From the NCBI GenBank assembly GCA_027066325.1, contig JAMONY010000019.1, forward strand, positions 1 through 45,549: DNA of 45,549 nt, read 5' to 3'. Made by a program: the position numbers and the translations under genes. This document shows, in pieces, positions 1-8,041 of the stretch; the stretch's first letter is position 1; every line of letters begins with the position of its first letter. The DNA is from Helicobacteraceae bacterium. Its GTDB lineage: Bacteria > Campylobacterota > Campylobacteria > Campylobacterales > Sulfurimonadaceae. The notes below the pieces were generated by a model. It was not told the origin of the DNA. It did no database searches and worked only from the letters and a program-made list of their open reading frames with translations.

Positions 1-447
1 ACATAGACCACAAGCACCCATTTTAAAAGGTTCATGAAGGACTTTTTTAAGCGGTTTGAACTTTTGAGGAAGATCTTCTAATCGTAAAAAATCAGCCTTT
101 TTAGCCTTAGCTTTTGTATGCTGCAGACTTTTCTCTTTAATGAGCTCTTCTGATGTCATGGCTAAGGCTAGTTCTGTCTCTTTTTTTATAGTATCAAGCT
201 TCTCTGCTTTGCTAACTGTGATACCTTTGCCAATATTTTTAACAATATCAGAGATATTGATCTCATTTAGCTCTTTATCAGTGATGGTAGCCTCTGTAGG
301 ATAGTATTTGTGTGAACCCTCCATGACACCAGTCAATACACTGCTTCCAATCCGCTCTATTCTGTCTAGTTTATCAGAAAATAAGTACAGTAAAGCAGCT
401 ATGCCAATAGCAATAGTGATTAGTAAAATAGCTATTTTTAATCTCAT
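1..447 (-). CDS. Membrane-anchored multihaem cytochrome c, partial (C-terminus beyond window)
   Basis: This gene is not in the ORF track because it runs off the left edge; I translated it by hand. It starts at ATG 447 with an AG-rich ribosome site (aaggtagagag) and reads open for 149 codons. Residues 1-22 form one membrane anchor (MRLKIAILLITIAIGIAALL), followed by about 120 charged residues. The window ends inside the first haem motif, in HEPFKMGACGLC. That HxPFxxGxCxxC signature also occurs in the next gene and in the lipoprotein at 13178, and marks doubled-CxxCH cytochromes. It lies 12 bp after the triheme gene, so it is probably the third gene of a minus-strand cytochrome operon. The protein should sit on the periplasmic face of the inner membrane. 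The full haem count is unknown. Confidence 0.8.
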   Translation of the reverse strand, partial: MRLKIAILLITIAIGIAALLYLFSDKLDRIERIGSSVLTGVMEGSHKYYPTEATITDKELNEINISDIVKNIGKGITVSKAEKLDTIKKETELALAMTSEELIKEKSLQHTKAKAKKADFLRLEDLPQKFKPLKKVLHEPFKMGACGLC

Positions 448-459
448 GTCTCTCTACCT

Positions 460-969
460 TTATTGTGGCTGTTTGAACTCTTTGATTTTACAGTTTTGCA
501 CATGAATTTTCTCTCTTATGAGCTTCTTCTTATCTGAATGGTGCGGACTGTGGCATCTGTTACAGTTGATGGCATGTGTTGGGTAGGGCGATGGTGTATG
601 ACACTCAAAACATAACTCTTGAACAGTAGCAGTTAAGATAGCTGCTGGTTTTGATCTTTTTGGTGCATGGCATATCTGGCAAGCACCCATAGAGAATGGA
701 GGGTGTACATAGCGCTTAAATGGTCTTAGTGCTTGTGGTAGTTCTGATTGGTCTATCTTGTCTGTTGAGCCAGTATGATTTTTGATATACTCAACGCTTA
801 CTGGTTCTGTAAAGATATGCTCATCTCCTTTTATGATATTGGAGACTACATTTTGATTTATTTTTATTAGTTTTGGAAAATCTATACTGCTTATGATTAC
901 TACAGCAATCACTAGTAGGAGCAGTATGACAACCATAAGAACTCTGTTATTTTTTATTTTGTCAAACAT
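460..969 (-). CDS. Membrane-anchored triheme cytochrome c (doubled-CxxCH type)
   Basis: The protein is 169 aa. The ORF track extends it to 1080, overlapping the next gene by about 90 bp. I prefer the ATG at 969 (MFDKIKNNRV), which follows aagggcg and leaves a 19-bp gap to the upstream gene. A single transmembrane segment (about residues 10-30, VLMVVILLLLVIAVVIISSI) is followed by a periplasmic domain with three haem motifs: CQICH, CFECH and CNRCH. The first sits in HPPFSMGACQICH, the doubled-CxxCH signature. It is probably co-transcribed with the NapC-type gene upstream and the haem protein downstream, and may pass electrons from the tetraheme quinol dehydrogenase to periplasmic acceptors. 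The acceptor is not evident. Confidence 0.85.
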   Translation of the reverse strand: MFDKIKNNRVLMVVILLLLVIAVVIISSIDFPKLIKINQNVVSNIIKGDEHIFTEPVSVEYIKNHTGSTDKIDQSELPQALRPFKRYVHPPFSMGACQICHAPKRSKPAAILTATVQELCFECHTPSPYPTHAINCNRCHSPHHSDKKKLIREKIHVQNCKIKEFKQPQ

Positions 970-988
970 TTTTACGCCCTTTTTTATC

Positions 989-1699
989 TTAGATGGTACT
1001 GCTGCTGTTGTCCTCTTCTTGCTCATCTTCGTATTCTGTATCATTTGTTTCAATGTATGCACTGTAGTCTGGTTCATCAACTAGGTAGTTGTAGTAATCC
1101 TCAGTGTATACCGTTCCAATCTTATCAAGCTCTTTGCCAAGCTCAAAGTGACCCACATGTTTGTGGCAGTCTACACACATAGCTTGAGCTGGATGTTTAT
1201 CAATTTTGATTTTTAGCTTACCTGAAAAGTATGCTTTGTGAGCTAGTAGAGCTTTTTTATTAGGTTTTGTAGCTCTTAAGAGATTTTCATGACAGTGTAG
1301 ACAGCTGTTGTCGTATGTGAAGTGCCGTCTCTCTTCTCGTTTCTCTTCCCAGTCTATATTGTAGGTGTCAGAAGTGATCTCCATCTGCACATCATGCATT
1401 CCTGTTTTTGCTTTTTGAAACAGGTAGCCTATGAGCGAGCCGTGAGGTAGATGACAGTCTGCACATTTTGCTACAAAGCCACTTTTTCCAAAACCACCGT
1501 GTATGCTGTTGAGGTATGAGTTAGCCATAGGCTTCATCGAGTGACAAGAGCTACAAAAAGCTACACCAGATGTTGATTTTACTGCTACAGTTGTCGTATA
1601 TGCGATAACTAGACCAGCAGCTACACATAACGCACCAAAGATAACCAGAAATTTAAAACCCCGTTTTGACCTAGAGCCTTCATCTTTTGTGTTACTCAC
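989..1699 (-). CDS. NapC/NirT/NrfH-family tetraheme cytochrome c (quinol dehydrogenase)
   Basis: The protein is 236 aa, with a GTG start at 1699 and a strong site (aaggag) seven bases before it. Residues 15-36 form the single N-terminal membrane anchor. Four motifs follow: CSSCH (about 49), CADCH, CLHCH and CVDCH. The first reads CSSCHSM, matching the CxxCHxM haem-1 motif of NrfH/NapC. Proteins of this family oxidise menaquinol at the inner membrane and hand electrons to a periplasmic partner. The extra C-terminal tail of about 60 residues is very acidic and ends in a Ser run (EYEDEQEEDNSSSTI), which is unusual for NapC and may be a docking tail. It is first in a three-gene minus-strand cytochrome operon. 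Which of NapC, NrfH or TorC it most resembles cannot be settled by eye. Confidence 0.88.
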   Translation of the reverse strand: MSNTKDEGSRSKRGFKFLVIFGALCVAAGLVIAYTTTVAVKSTSGVAFCSSCHSMKPMANSYLNSIHGGFGKSGFVAKCADCHLPHGSLIGYLFQKAKTGMHDVQMEITSDTYNIDWEEKREERRHFTYDNSCLHCHENLLRATKPNKKALLAHKAYFSGKLKIKIDKHPAQAMCVDCHKHVGHFELGKELDKIGTVYTEDYYNYLVDEPDYSAYIETNDTEYEDEQEEDNSSSTI

Positions 1700-1748
1700 A
1701 ATAATCTCCTTATCATCGTATATTATCTTTTTAATAATGAACTCTTAT

Positions 1749-1765
1749 GTAAAAGTTAACTTTAC
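1749..1765. promoter_or_regulatory. Palindromic candidate operator between divergent genes
   Basis: The segment gtaaaagttaactttac contains the perfect 12-bp palindrome AAAGTTAACTTT, plus outer GTAAA/TTTAC arms. It lies midway between the divergent cytochrome operon and the ankyrin gene, where a shared regulator could bind. No regulator family is identified, and in AT-rich DNA this may be chance. Confidence 0.25.
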
Positions 1766-1811
1766 TATCTTTAAGCTTATAAAAATATAAAAACTGTTTT
1801 TTTATCTTTGA

Positions 1812-1817
1812 TATAAT
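1812..1817 (+). promoter_or_regulatory. -10 box (TATAAT) for the ankyrin gene
   Basis: The sequence tttgaTATAATgccaaatATG is a near-consensus epsilonproteobacterial sigma-70 -10 element preceded by a T-rich stretch. A start 7-8 bases downstream falls on the A of ATG 1825, so the message may be leaderless. Confidence 0.55.
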
Positions 1818-1824
1818 GCCAAAT

Positions 1825-2298
1825 ATGAATGATTGGATAGTATTACTACAAAATGATGACACAATTGGTATCAAAAAACATATAGCATCTGGGGCATTGA
1901 TAGATATCAAGAGCGAACAAGATGAGTCTCTGCTCTGTATCGCTCTTAGACTGCGCTGTTCTGATGAAACACTGAGTATTCTTGTTGAGAGTGGAGCTAG
2001 TCTTTTTGATAGAGACCTTGAGGGTGTTAATGTTCTAGAGGTGGCTATAACTTACAACAACTACTTTATAGCATCAAAAGCGATAGAAGCGGGCATAGAT
2101 GTAAGTAGCACAGAGCGATTTAGTGGTTTTACACCTCTAATGGCAGCAGTCTGTTACAATAGATCTGATCTTGTTGAGTTGCTACTAAGACATGGTGCAG
2201 ATTGTGGCATGAGAGATAGATTGGGTCTTGATGCTGTAGCGTATGCAAAAAAGACTCATAGAAAAAATATGTTAAAACTACTAGAGAGAGAGGTGTAG
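1825..2298 (+). CDS. Ankyrin-repeat protein
   Basis: The product is 157 aa from ATG 1825. The ORF track starts at ATG 1816, but that codon overlaps the TATAAT box, so 1825 is more likely used. There is no signal peptide. Ankyrin-like repeats run through the protein; the clearest is FTPLMAAVCYNRSDLVELLLRHGADCGMRD near residues 103-132, with a weaker one at ESLLCIALRLRCSDETLSILVESGASLFDRD. Ankyrin repeats mediate protein-protein contacts, and the partner is unknown. The gene ends one base before htpX and is probably co-transcribed with it, so a cytoplasmic role near membrane quality control is possible but unproven. No ribosome-binding site precedes either ATG. Confidence 0.85.
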   Translation: MNDWIVLLQNDDTIGIKKHIASGALIDIKSEQDESLLCIALRLRCSDETLSILVESGASLFDRDLEGVNVLEVAITYNNYFIASKAIEAGIDVSSTERFSGFTPLMAAVCYNRSDLVELLLRHGADCGMRDRLGLDAVAYAKKTHRKNMLKLLEREV

Positions 2299-2299
2299 T

Positions 2300-3181
2300 G
2301 TGCAACAGATAAAAACAGTTCTTCTTTTAACATCACTTACAGTTATGTTTGTAATGCTTGGTGCATATTTTGGTGGTGCTATGGGCGCTATTATTGGGCT
2401 TGTTGTGGCTGGAGGTATGAACTTTTATGCCTATTTTTACTCTGATAAAATGATACTCAAGCACTACAATGCTGTGCCTATCACGCCTGAGCAGAATCCT
2501 AGACTACATAAGATTATAGTCTCATTGGCTCAAAAAGCTGATCTTCCTGAGCCTGCTATGTATATCATACATGACCAGACACCAAATGCTTTTGCAACTG
2601 GTCGAAATCCAGAAAATGCAGCTGTTGCTATAACAGAGGGTCTGCTTGAGATACTGGACGATAATGAGATAGCTGGAGTTATGGCTCATGAGCTCTCTCA
2701 TGTAAAACATCGTGATATGTTGATATCTACAGTTGCAGCTACTATTGCTGGTGCTATTGCTATGATTGCTAATGTGATGCAGTTTAGTAGTATGTTTAGC
2801 CGAAATGGATCAAGAAACCCTATAGTCATGATAGCTTTAGCGATCATATTGCCACTTGCTGCATCTGTAATCCAGATGAGTATTAGTCGCTCAAGAGAGT
2901 TTATGGCTGATCGTGGAGCTGCGGAGATAACAGGACATCCAGAGTGGTTAGCTAGTGCACTCTTAAAACTTGAGAGTTACAATAGTAGAGGCTCTGTACG
3001 GGGTGCTACCCAAGAGAATGCTCATCTGTTTATCATCTCTCCTTTAAGCGGTAAAAATCTATCTTTTTCATCACTATTTAGAACTCACCCAACAACTCAA
3101 GATAGGGTGGAGAAGTTACAGGAGCTACAAGAGCAGATGGGCGGAGTCTCTAGTAGATCATCTAGTAGACATTATAGTTAA
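2300..3181 (+). CDS. htpX: HtpX-type M48 zinc metalloprotease
   Basis: The protein is 293 aa with a GTG start, preceded by gagagg at good spacing and one base after the ankyrin stop. HtpX is an inner-membrane protease that degrades misfolded or damaged membrane proteins under envelope stress. N-terminal hydrophobic segments (about 6-20 and 22-45) and a pair around 145-195 match HtpX topology. The zinc motif is HELSH (130-134, MAHELSHVKH), and SREFMADRGAAE (about 205) supplies the third glutamate ligand. The FRTHPTTQDRVEKL segment near the C-terminus is also typical of the family. The length matches the family norm. No sign of truncation. Confidence 0.93.
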   Translation: MQQIKTVLLLTSLTVMFVMLGAYFGGAMGAIIGLVVAGGMNFYAYFYSDKMILKHYNAVPITPEQNPRLHKIIVSLAQKADLPEPAMYIIHDQTPNAFATGRNPENAAVAITEGLLEILDDNEIAGVMAHELSHVKHRDMLISTVAATIAGAIAMIANVMQFSSMFSRNGSRNPIVMIALAIILPLAASVIQMSISRSREFMADRGAAEITGHPEWLASALLKLESYNSRGSVRGATQENAHLFIISPLSGKNLSFSSLFRTHPTTQDRVEKLQELQEQMGGVSSRSSSRHYS

Positions 3182-3189
3182 ATATTAGC

Positions 3190-3195
3190 TATAAT
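3190..3195 (+). promoter_or_regulatory. -10 box (TATAAT) upstream of the 3220 gene
   Basis: The sequence gcTATAATTGCG lies 9 bp after the htpX stop and 24 bp before the TTG start at 3220. The same TATAATTGC string recurs before glyQ and, inverted, before lpxB. It could start a message covering the 3220-9803 gene run. Confidence 0.5.
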
Positions 3196-3219
3196 TGCGA
3201 AAAAATATAGGTTGAGCCA

Positions 3220-3975
3220 TTGAGTAGAGTGTGGTACATAGTATTGTTGAGTGCTATTTTTGCGTTGCAGTGTAGCGCAAAAGATCTGCTCTACTACAAA
3301 GACTACTCTATATATGCCAACGATAGCTTAGATATGGCTATAGAGAAGCTAAGCGAAGAGCATAATGTTACAACTGCTAGCTCCATTATAGACTTTGAGG
3401 CTCACATTGGCAACAATAGTTACGATCTTGTTATCCTCTTTTTGCAAGATGAGCCACACGATGCAGATGAGTTTAGTCACTTTATATCGTATGTTGAAAG
3501 TGGTGGCAAGGTAATCTTTACTGATGCAAATAAAAAAGAGTCATGGAGTAGACTGTTTGATTTTCAGTATAGTGACCAAGATAACTACAATAGAGCACTA
3601 CTAGTAAACAGAGATCTTAAAAACTCCTATGTCGATAGCGAGCTAGTACTGTATAATCCAGGATATCGCACCTACTCTATAGGTCTTAAGCCTCAAGGTA
3701 GAGTTTTGGCAAGCTATAGCGGAGGTGCTGCTATGTTGTGGATTAATGAGCAGACTATCATTAATGGCATACTATCAGACACTATGTTAGCCGAAGCAGA
3801 TGCTAGAGCGGCTACCCAGACTAACAATATCTTTTTAGCACAGATCAATTTTCTACTATCTCCACCATCTAGTTATATCGCAGAAGTACCGCTACTCTTA
3901 GGCAATATTATGCCTGTGATGATGTTAATAGCAGCTCTTTTTTATATGAGCAATAGAAGGAGAAAAGGTGTCTAG
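3220..3975 (+). CDS. Exported membrane-anchored protein, DUF4350-like
   Basis: The protein is 251 aa from TTG 3220; the ribosome site is weak. Residues 1-20 are a signal peptide ending near CSAKD. The middle resembles DUF4350-type domains, which have a glutamine-amidotransferase-like fold: a beta-strand at YDLVILFLQDE, then FISYVESGGKVIFTDAN. There is no obvious catalytic triad. The C-terminus has a short motif (EVPLLLGN), a hydrophobic helix (IMPVMMLIAALFYM) and an Arg/Lys cluster (SNRRRKGV), an arrangement like PEP-CTERM tails. It could equally be a plain C-terminal anchor. The next gene overlaps it by 8 bp, so they are co-translated. Function not recognised. Confidence 0.7.
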   Translation: MSRVWYIVLLSAIFALQCSAKDLLYYKDYSIYANDSLDMAIEKLSEEHNVTTASSIIDFEAHIGNNSYDLVILFLQDEPHDADEFSHFISYVESGGKVIFTDANKKESWSRLFDFQYSDQDNYNRALLVNRDLKNSYVDSELVLYNPGYRTYSIGLKPQGRVLASYSGGAAMLWINEQTIINGILSDTMLAEADARAATQTNNIFLAQINFLLSPPSSYIAEVPLLLGNIMPVMMLIAALFYMSNRRRKGV

Positions 3976-4297
3976 TAGAGTATATGTTGTAGCTAAATTT
4001 AGACCAAAAGAGGGCAAGTTTTCTGAACTTTATGAGCGTCTTAGAGCGCTTGAGCCTTGCTCTTTAAGAGAAGATGGGTGTATTCAGTACAGAGTAACAC
4101 ATCAGATAGAGAGTGACTTTGCAACTGGAGATAGATCATTTCCGCTTCTATTTAATGAGATCTGGAGTACCCAAGAGAGCTTTGAGAGACACTGTCAACG
4201 CCAAGAGATAGTAGACTTTTTTGAGCAGGAGTGTTTAAATAGTGGTGGACTAGTTGCCGATTATGATGTTAGCCTATATGGCGATGAGATAGAGTAG
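3968..4297 (+). CDS. Antibiotic biosynthesis monooxygenase (ABM)-fold protein
   Basis: The protein is 109 aa, GTG start, overlapping the previous gene by 8 bp and abutting ruvA directly. The pattern VYVVAKFRPKEGKFSELYERLRAL, then EDGCIQYRVTHQ, then LLFNEIWSTQESFERHCQRQEIVDFF is that of the ABM dimeric alpha/beta-barrel fold, here close to YgiN-like quinol monooxygenases. It has no cofactor motif, as usual for this fold. Members oxidise small aromatic compounds or quinols without a cofactor. Its substrate here cannot be assigned, and operon membership seems to reflect gene packing. Confidence 0.82.
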   Translation: MSSRVYVVAKFRPKEGKFSELYERLRALEPCSLREDGCIQYRVTHQIESDFATGDRSFPLLFNEIWSTQESFERHCQRQEIVDFFEQECLNSGGLVADYDVSLYGDEIE

Positions 4298-4858
4298 ATG
4301 ATAGTTGGACTAGATGGAGTTGTTGAACGCAAAGAGCCACACTTTATACATCTAAATGTCAATGGAGTTATCTATGAGGTCTCTATATCTTTGCAGAGCT
4401 TTAGTGCCATCTCAACACAGAGCATCAGGCTTCACATATCTCATATTGTTAGAGAAGATGCAGAGTTGCTGTTTGGTTTTATTGAGATTGGCGAGAAGAC
4501 TCTTTTTGAGAGACTTTTGAAGATTAGTGGTGTTGGACCAAAGGTAGCCCTTGCCATATGTTCTACATTTTCACCATCTAGTTTTGCAGATCTTATAGCC
4601 TCTAATGACATAGCTATGCTAAAAAAGGTGCCTGGTATCGGCCCTAAGAGTGCAGGAAGGATACTAGTAGAGCTTAGCGGGTTTGATACAGAACTCTTAA
4701 ATAGCGGATCTTCTGAACTGCCAAAAGCCTCTAGCGAAGCTATGCAAGCTCTAGAGTCACTAGGCTTTAAGCGTAGCGATATCTCTAAAGTGTTAAACAA
4801 GTGTAGCTCTAAAGAGACAGCCTCTTTAGTTAAAGAGGCACTAAAAAAACTTCAATAA
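4298..4858 (+). CDS. ruvA: Holliday junction branch migration complex subunit RuvA
   Basis: The protein is 186 aa, with ATG immediately after the preceding stop. RuvA tetramers bind the four-way junction and load the RuvB motor during recombination and repair. The N-terminal OB fold ([28 protein letters not shown]) leads to two helix-hairpin-helix motifs: [15 protein letters not shown] (about 71-86) and [19 protein letters not shown] (about 107-125). The C-terminal domain III (about 140-186) is the small RuvB-contacting module. The length fits epsilonproteobacterial RuvA. No ruvB or ruvC is adjacent. Confidence 0.96.
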   Translation: MIVGLDGVVERKEPHFIHLNVNGVIYEVSISLQSFSAISTQSIRLHISHIVREDAELLFGFIEIGEKTLFERLLKISGVGPKVALAICSTFSPSSFADLIASNDIAMLKKVPGIGPKSAGRILVELSGFDTELLNSGSSELPKASSEAMQALESLGFKRSDISKVLNKCSSKETASLVKEALKKLQ

Positions 4859-4867
4859 AGGTAGATG

Positions 4868-5905
4868 ATGAAACTAGCGATACTATTTGGCGCAGCTAGC
4901 TATGAGCATGAGATAAGCATAGTTAGTGCTATTACTGTTAGTAAAAAGTTAAAACAGTTTGATTTAACTTATATATTTTGTGATACAGATCATCAGTTCT
5001 ACCTCATAGATAGCAGCGCACTAAAAGCAAACTATTTCTCATCAAAAGGCTACTCTAGTGCACCAAAATTGCAACTTAGCATGGGCGCTTTTGTGCAGAA
5101 GAGGCGATTTAGTACCATTGAGCACACTATGCCAGTGTTAAACTTAATCCATGGCGGTGATGGTGAAGATGGTACCATAAGTTCGTTGCTAGAGTTCTAC
5201 AAGATAGACTATATCGGTCCACGCATTGACGCATCTGTACTTAGCTATGATAAGCGATTGACAAAGATGTACGCTAAGAGTTGTGGCGTTAAGGTGCTAG
5301 AGCATGAAGAGGTGAGTGTTATGAGCAGCTTTGAGATTAAGACTCAGATGCCATTTATCATCAAGCCATCTAGACTAGGAAGCTCCATAGGTGTAAGTGT
5401 TGTTCGTGAAGAGAGAGAGCTCTACTATCATCTTGATGTTGCGCTAGAGTTTGATCAGAGTGTTATTGTAGAGCCGTTTATTGAAAATGTAAAAGAGTAT
5501 AATTTAGCTGGCTATCGCTCAAAACGGGGCATTGTCTACTCTATAGTAGAGGAGCCTCAAAAGGGAGAAATACTGGACTTTGATAAGAAGTATCTTGATT
5601 TCTCACGAGAGTCTGAAGTTCAAAGTGCCCCTATACACAAAACACTCAAGAGAAATTTAGAGGAGGCGTTTGAGCGTATCTATAACACAATGTTTGATGG
5701 TGCGCTAATTCGGTGCGATTTTTTTGTAATAGATGATGAGATCTATCTCAATGAGATCAACTCAGTTCCAGGATCTATGAGCTCTTATCTATTTGAAGAT
5801 TTTGGACTCTGCGTGCAGGAGTTACTTGTTGCGCTACCTAAGAAAAAAGAGATCAAAATAGAGTATCAATACATCAACTCTATCAACAGTGCAAAAGGCA
5901 AATAG
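4868..5905 (+). CDS. ddl: D-alanine--D-alanine ligase
   Basis: The protein is 345 aa. I chose the second of two tandem ATGs (4868) because it lies six bases after aaagg. Ddl joins two D-Ala with ATP to make the dipeptide that MurF adds to the peptidoglycan precursor. Seen: the N-terminal LFGAASYEHEISIVSA, the HGGDGEDGTISSLLEFYKIDYIGP segment, the ATP-grasp region PFIIKPSRLGSSIGVS (about 155-170) and the C-terminal metal/substrate segment IYLNEINSVPGSMSSY. It sits two genes from murF, as I recall for Campylobacter. The D-Ala supplier alr is also in the window, at 28920. Confidence 0.95.
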   Translation: MKLAILFGAASYEHEISIVSAITVSKKLKQFDLTYIFCDTDHQFYLIDSSALKANYFSSKGYSSAPKLQLSMGAFVQKRRFSTIEHTMPVLNLIHGGDGEDGTISSLLEFYKIDYIGPRIDASVLSYDKRLTKMYAKSCGVKVLEHEEVSVMSSFEIKTQMPFIIKPSRLGSSIGVSVVREERELYYHLDVALEFDQSVIVEPFIENVKEYNLAGYRSKRGIVYSIVEEPQKGEILDFDKKYLDFSRESEVQSAPIHKTLKRNLEEAFERIYNTMFDGALIRCDFFVIDDEIYLNEINSVPGSMSSYLFEDFGLCVQELLVALPKKKEIKIEYQYINSINSAKGK

Positions 5906-6627
5906 TGGCACTTAAAAGTTTGGAGTATAGAGGTGAGTCGATCTGCATAAGTTATGAGCTGTGTAATCTAGAAGCCTCTAAGGATCTACTATTTTTACAC
6001 GGCTGGGGCTCATCAAAAGAGCTTATGAAGAGTGCATTTGGCTCAACTTTACAAGAGTTTAAACACATATATATAGACCTAAGTGGATTTGGAGGCTCAA
6101 AAGTCTCTCAAGTGTTAACTACTTTGGATTATGCTCATATCGTGAAGATATTTTTAGACTCTATAGGCTCACGGCCACATATGATAGTTGGTCACTCCTT
6201 TGGTGGTAAAGTGGCAACCTTACTTAATCCAGCTAGGCTAATTCTGCTCTCTTCAGCAGGTATACAGTGGAAGAAACCCCTTAAGGTGCGCCTAAAAATA
6301 GCTCTCTTTAAACTACTAAAACCACTTGGTATCTCAAAGTTTAGATCTTGGTTTGTTGCTAGTGATGCTGCTGCTCTTACTCCAAATATGTATGAGACAT
6401 TTAAAAATGTTGTAGATGAGGATTTTGAGTGTGAGTTTGCAAGCTTTAAAGGTAGGGCGCTTCTGTGTTGGGGCGGTGATGATACAGCTACTCCTCTTGC
6501 AAGTGGCAAAAAGATAGACTCTCTTATGGAGGATAGCTCTTTAGTAGTTTACAAGGGTGATCACTACTTTTTCTTAGAGCACAAAAAGGCAGTAGCAGAG
6601 CAGATTGAGAGGTTTTGTGGTGAGTGA
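5905..6627 (+). CDS. Alpha/beta-fold hydrolase
   Basis: The protein is 240 aa, GTG start overlapping the ddl stop by one base, with aaaagg upstream. The oxyanion segment FLHGWGSS (about 30-37), the nucleophile elbow GHSFGGK (Ser near residue 98), an acid in WGGDDTATP and a catalytic His in GDHYFFLEH complete the triad. The substrate is unknown. The gene lies between ddl and murF, a position where Campylobacter genomes (from memory) also carry an alpha/beta hydrolase, so a cell-wall role is possible. A simple carboxylesterase role is equally possible. Confidence 0.88.
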   Translation: MALKSLEYRGESICISYELCNLEASKDLLFLHGWGSSKELMKSAFGSTLQEFKHIYIDLSGFGGSKVSQVLTTLDYAHIVKIFLDSIGSRPHMIVGHSFGGKVATLLNPARLILLSSAGIQWKKPLKVRLKIALFKLLKPLGISKFRSWFVASDAAALTPNMYETFKNVVDEDFECEFASFKGRALLCWGGDDTATPLASGKKIDSLMEDSSLVVYKGDHYFFLEHKKAVAEQIERFCGE

Positions 6628-8041
6628 TATAGCACTGTTTATAGTAAATCTCATAACCATAACAGCTCTTGGATTTTACCTGATCTTAAACTTACAGTGG
6701 TATAGTTATAGATTATATAGAGTAGTTCTAAAACATCATAAGATTTACTGGCATCTACTCTACTTTATAGCCCCAATAGTTGCCTATTTTACTCTTGGTA
6801 AGCTCTTCTATATAGCCCTACTGATCTATCTTGTAGCTCTTGTGGTTTGGTATAGAGGAGTTGACAAGAAGCTTGTATTTACATGGAGAGTTAAGAGATT
6901 TTTTATCTTATTGATCTCTATGTCGATCTTGTTAAATCTACTCTGTATAGCCGTCTTAGAGTGTGAGATGTTACCACTTGTGCTGCCTCTGATATTGAGC
7001 TATCTGCTCTCATGGGCGATTGAGAAGTATCTAGCTATACTCTACTATAACCGTGCAAAACGCAAGCTCCAAGATAGAGAAGATCTTATCATAGTAGCTA
7101 TCACAGGAAGCTATGGTAAAACTAGTATGAAAAATTTCCTCTCATCTATACTTAGTAGCAAATACCAGACCTACATGACCCCGCGAAGTGTAAATACACT
7201 AGGTGGCATAGTCTATGATATCAATGAAAATTTACCAGATGATTGTGAGATTTACATATGTGAAGCTGGAGCCAGAGAGAGAGGAGATATCTTAGAGATA
7301 GCAGAACTTCTTGAGCATCACTTTGCCATTGTTGGTGAGGTGGGAGAGCAGCATATAGAGTATTTTAAAACTCTTGAAAACATTAAGCGTACTAAGTTGG
7401 AGCTTGTGAGTTCACCTCGACTAAAAAGAGCTTTTGTGCATCATAAAGTGACAGATGAGCCACATGATAGAGTGGAATTTTTTGGCTCCAACATAGAGAT
7501 ACTAAGCTCTACACTAGATGGGTTGCAGTTTAAGATAGGTGATGATACTCTAAACACAAAACTACTAGGCTCTTTTAATGCTATCAATATAGCTGCTGTC
7601 TATAGCGTAGCTCAAAAGTTAGGCATGAGTACAGATGAGATAGGTGCCAATGTAGCAAGGCTTAAAAGTGTAGATCATAGACTCCAGCGCATAGATGCAG
7701 GCGGTAAAATCATCTTAGACGATGGGTATAATGGCAACTTAAGTGGTATCTCAGAGGGTATTCGCCTATGCCAAACTCATACAGGGCGTAAACTTATAGT
7801 CACACCTGGTCTAGTTGAGAGCAACGATCAGTTAAATGCAGACTTGGCAGAGCTTATAAATAAGGTGTTTGATATAGCTATCATCACAGGATCGCTTAAT
7901 GTTGCGCTATTTAGAGATAAGTTAGATATAGAAGAGGTAATCTATCTTGAAGATAAAAGTACACTAGTGGAGATACTAGCGCAAAAAAGTAGAGCTGGCG
8001 ATATAGTGTATTTTGCAAATGATGCGCCAAACTTTATATGA
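6620..8041 (+). CDS. murF: UDP-N-acetylmuramoyl-tripeptide--D-alanyl-D-alanine ligase
   Basis: The protein is 473 aa from GTG 6620. The ORF track begins at TTG 6605, but the gagagg site (6607-6612) lies inside that extension and is well placed for 6620; GTG 6617 is the alternative. MurF adds D-Ala-D-Ala to UDP-MurNAc-tripeptide in the cytoplasm. Seen: the Mur P-loop AITGSYGKTSMKNFLSSIL (about 154-172), ICEAGARERGDILEIAE, the central domain LLGSFNAINIAAVYSVAQKLG, and ILDDGYNGNLSGISEGIRL in the C-terminal domain. An unusual N-terminal extension of about 150 residues contains four hydrophobic segments, so the enzyme is predicted to be membrane-attached. It overlaps the neighbours on both sides. 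Confidence 0.94.
   Translation: MSDIALFIVNLITITALGFYLILNLQWYSYRLYRVVLKHHKIYWHLLYFIAPIVAYFTLGKLFYIALLIYLVALVVWYRGVDKKLVFTWRVKRFFILLISMSILLNLLCIAVLECEMLPLVLPLILSYLLSWAIEKYLAILYYNRAKRKLQDREDLIIVAITGSYGKTSMKNFLSSILSSKYQTYMTPRSVNTLGGIVYDINENLPDDCEIYICEAGARERGDILEIAELLEHHFAIVGEVGEQHIEYFKTLENIKRTKLELVSSPRLKRAFVHHKVTDEPHDRVEFFGSNIEILSSTLDGLQFKIGDDTLNTKLLGSFNAINIAAVYSVAQKLGMSTDEIGANVARLKSVDHRLQRIDAGGKIILDDGYNGNLSGISEGIRLCQTHTGRKLIVTPGLVESNDQLNADLAELINKVFDIAIITGSLNVALFRDKLDIEEVIYLEDKSTLVEILAQKSRAGDIVYFANDAPNFI

Noticed and set aside
989-1699. Calling the tetraheme gene nrfH
   Set aside because: No pentahaem NrfA follows in the visible operon; downstream genes are doubled-CxxCH proteins, so the general NapC/NirT family name is safer.
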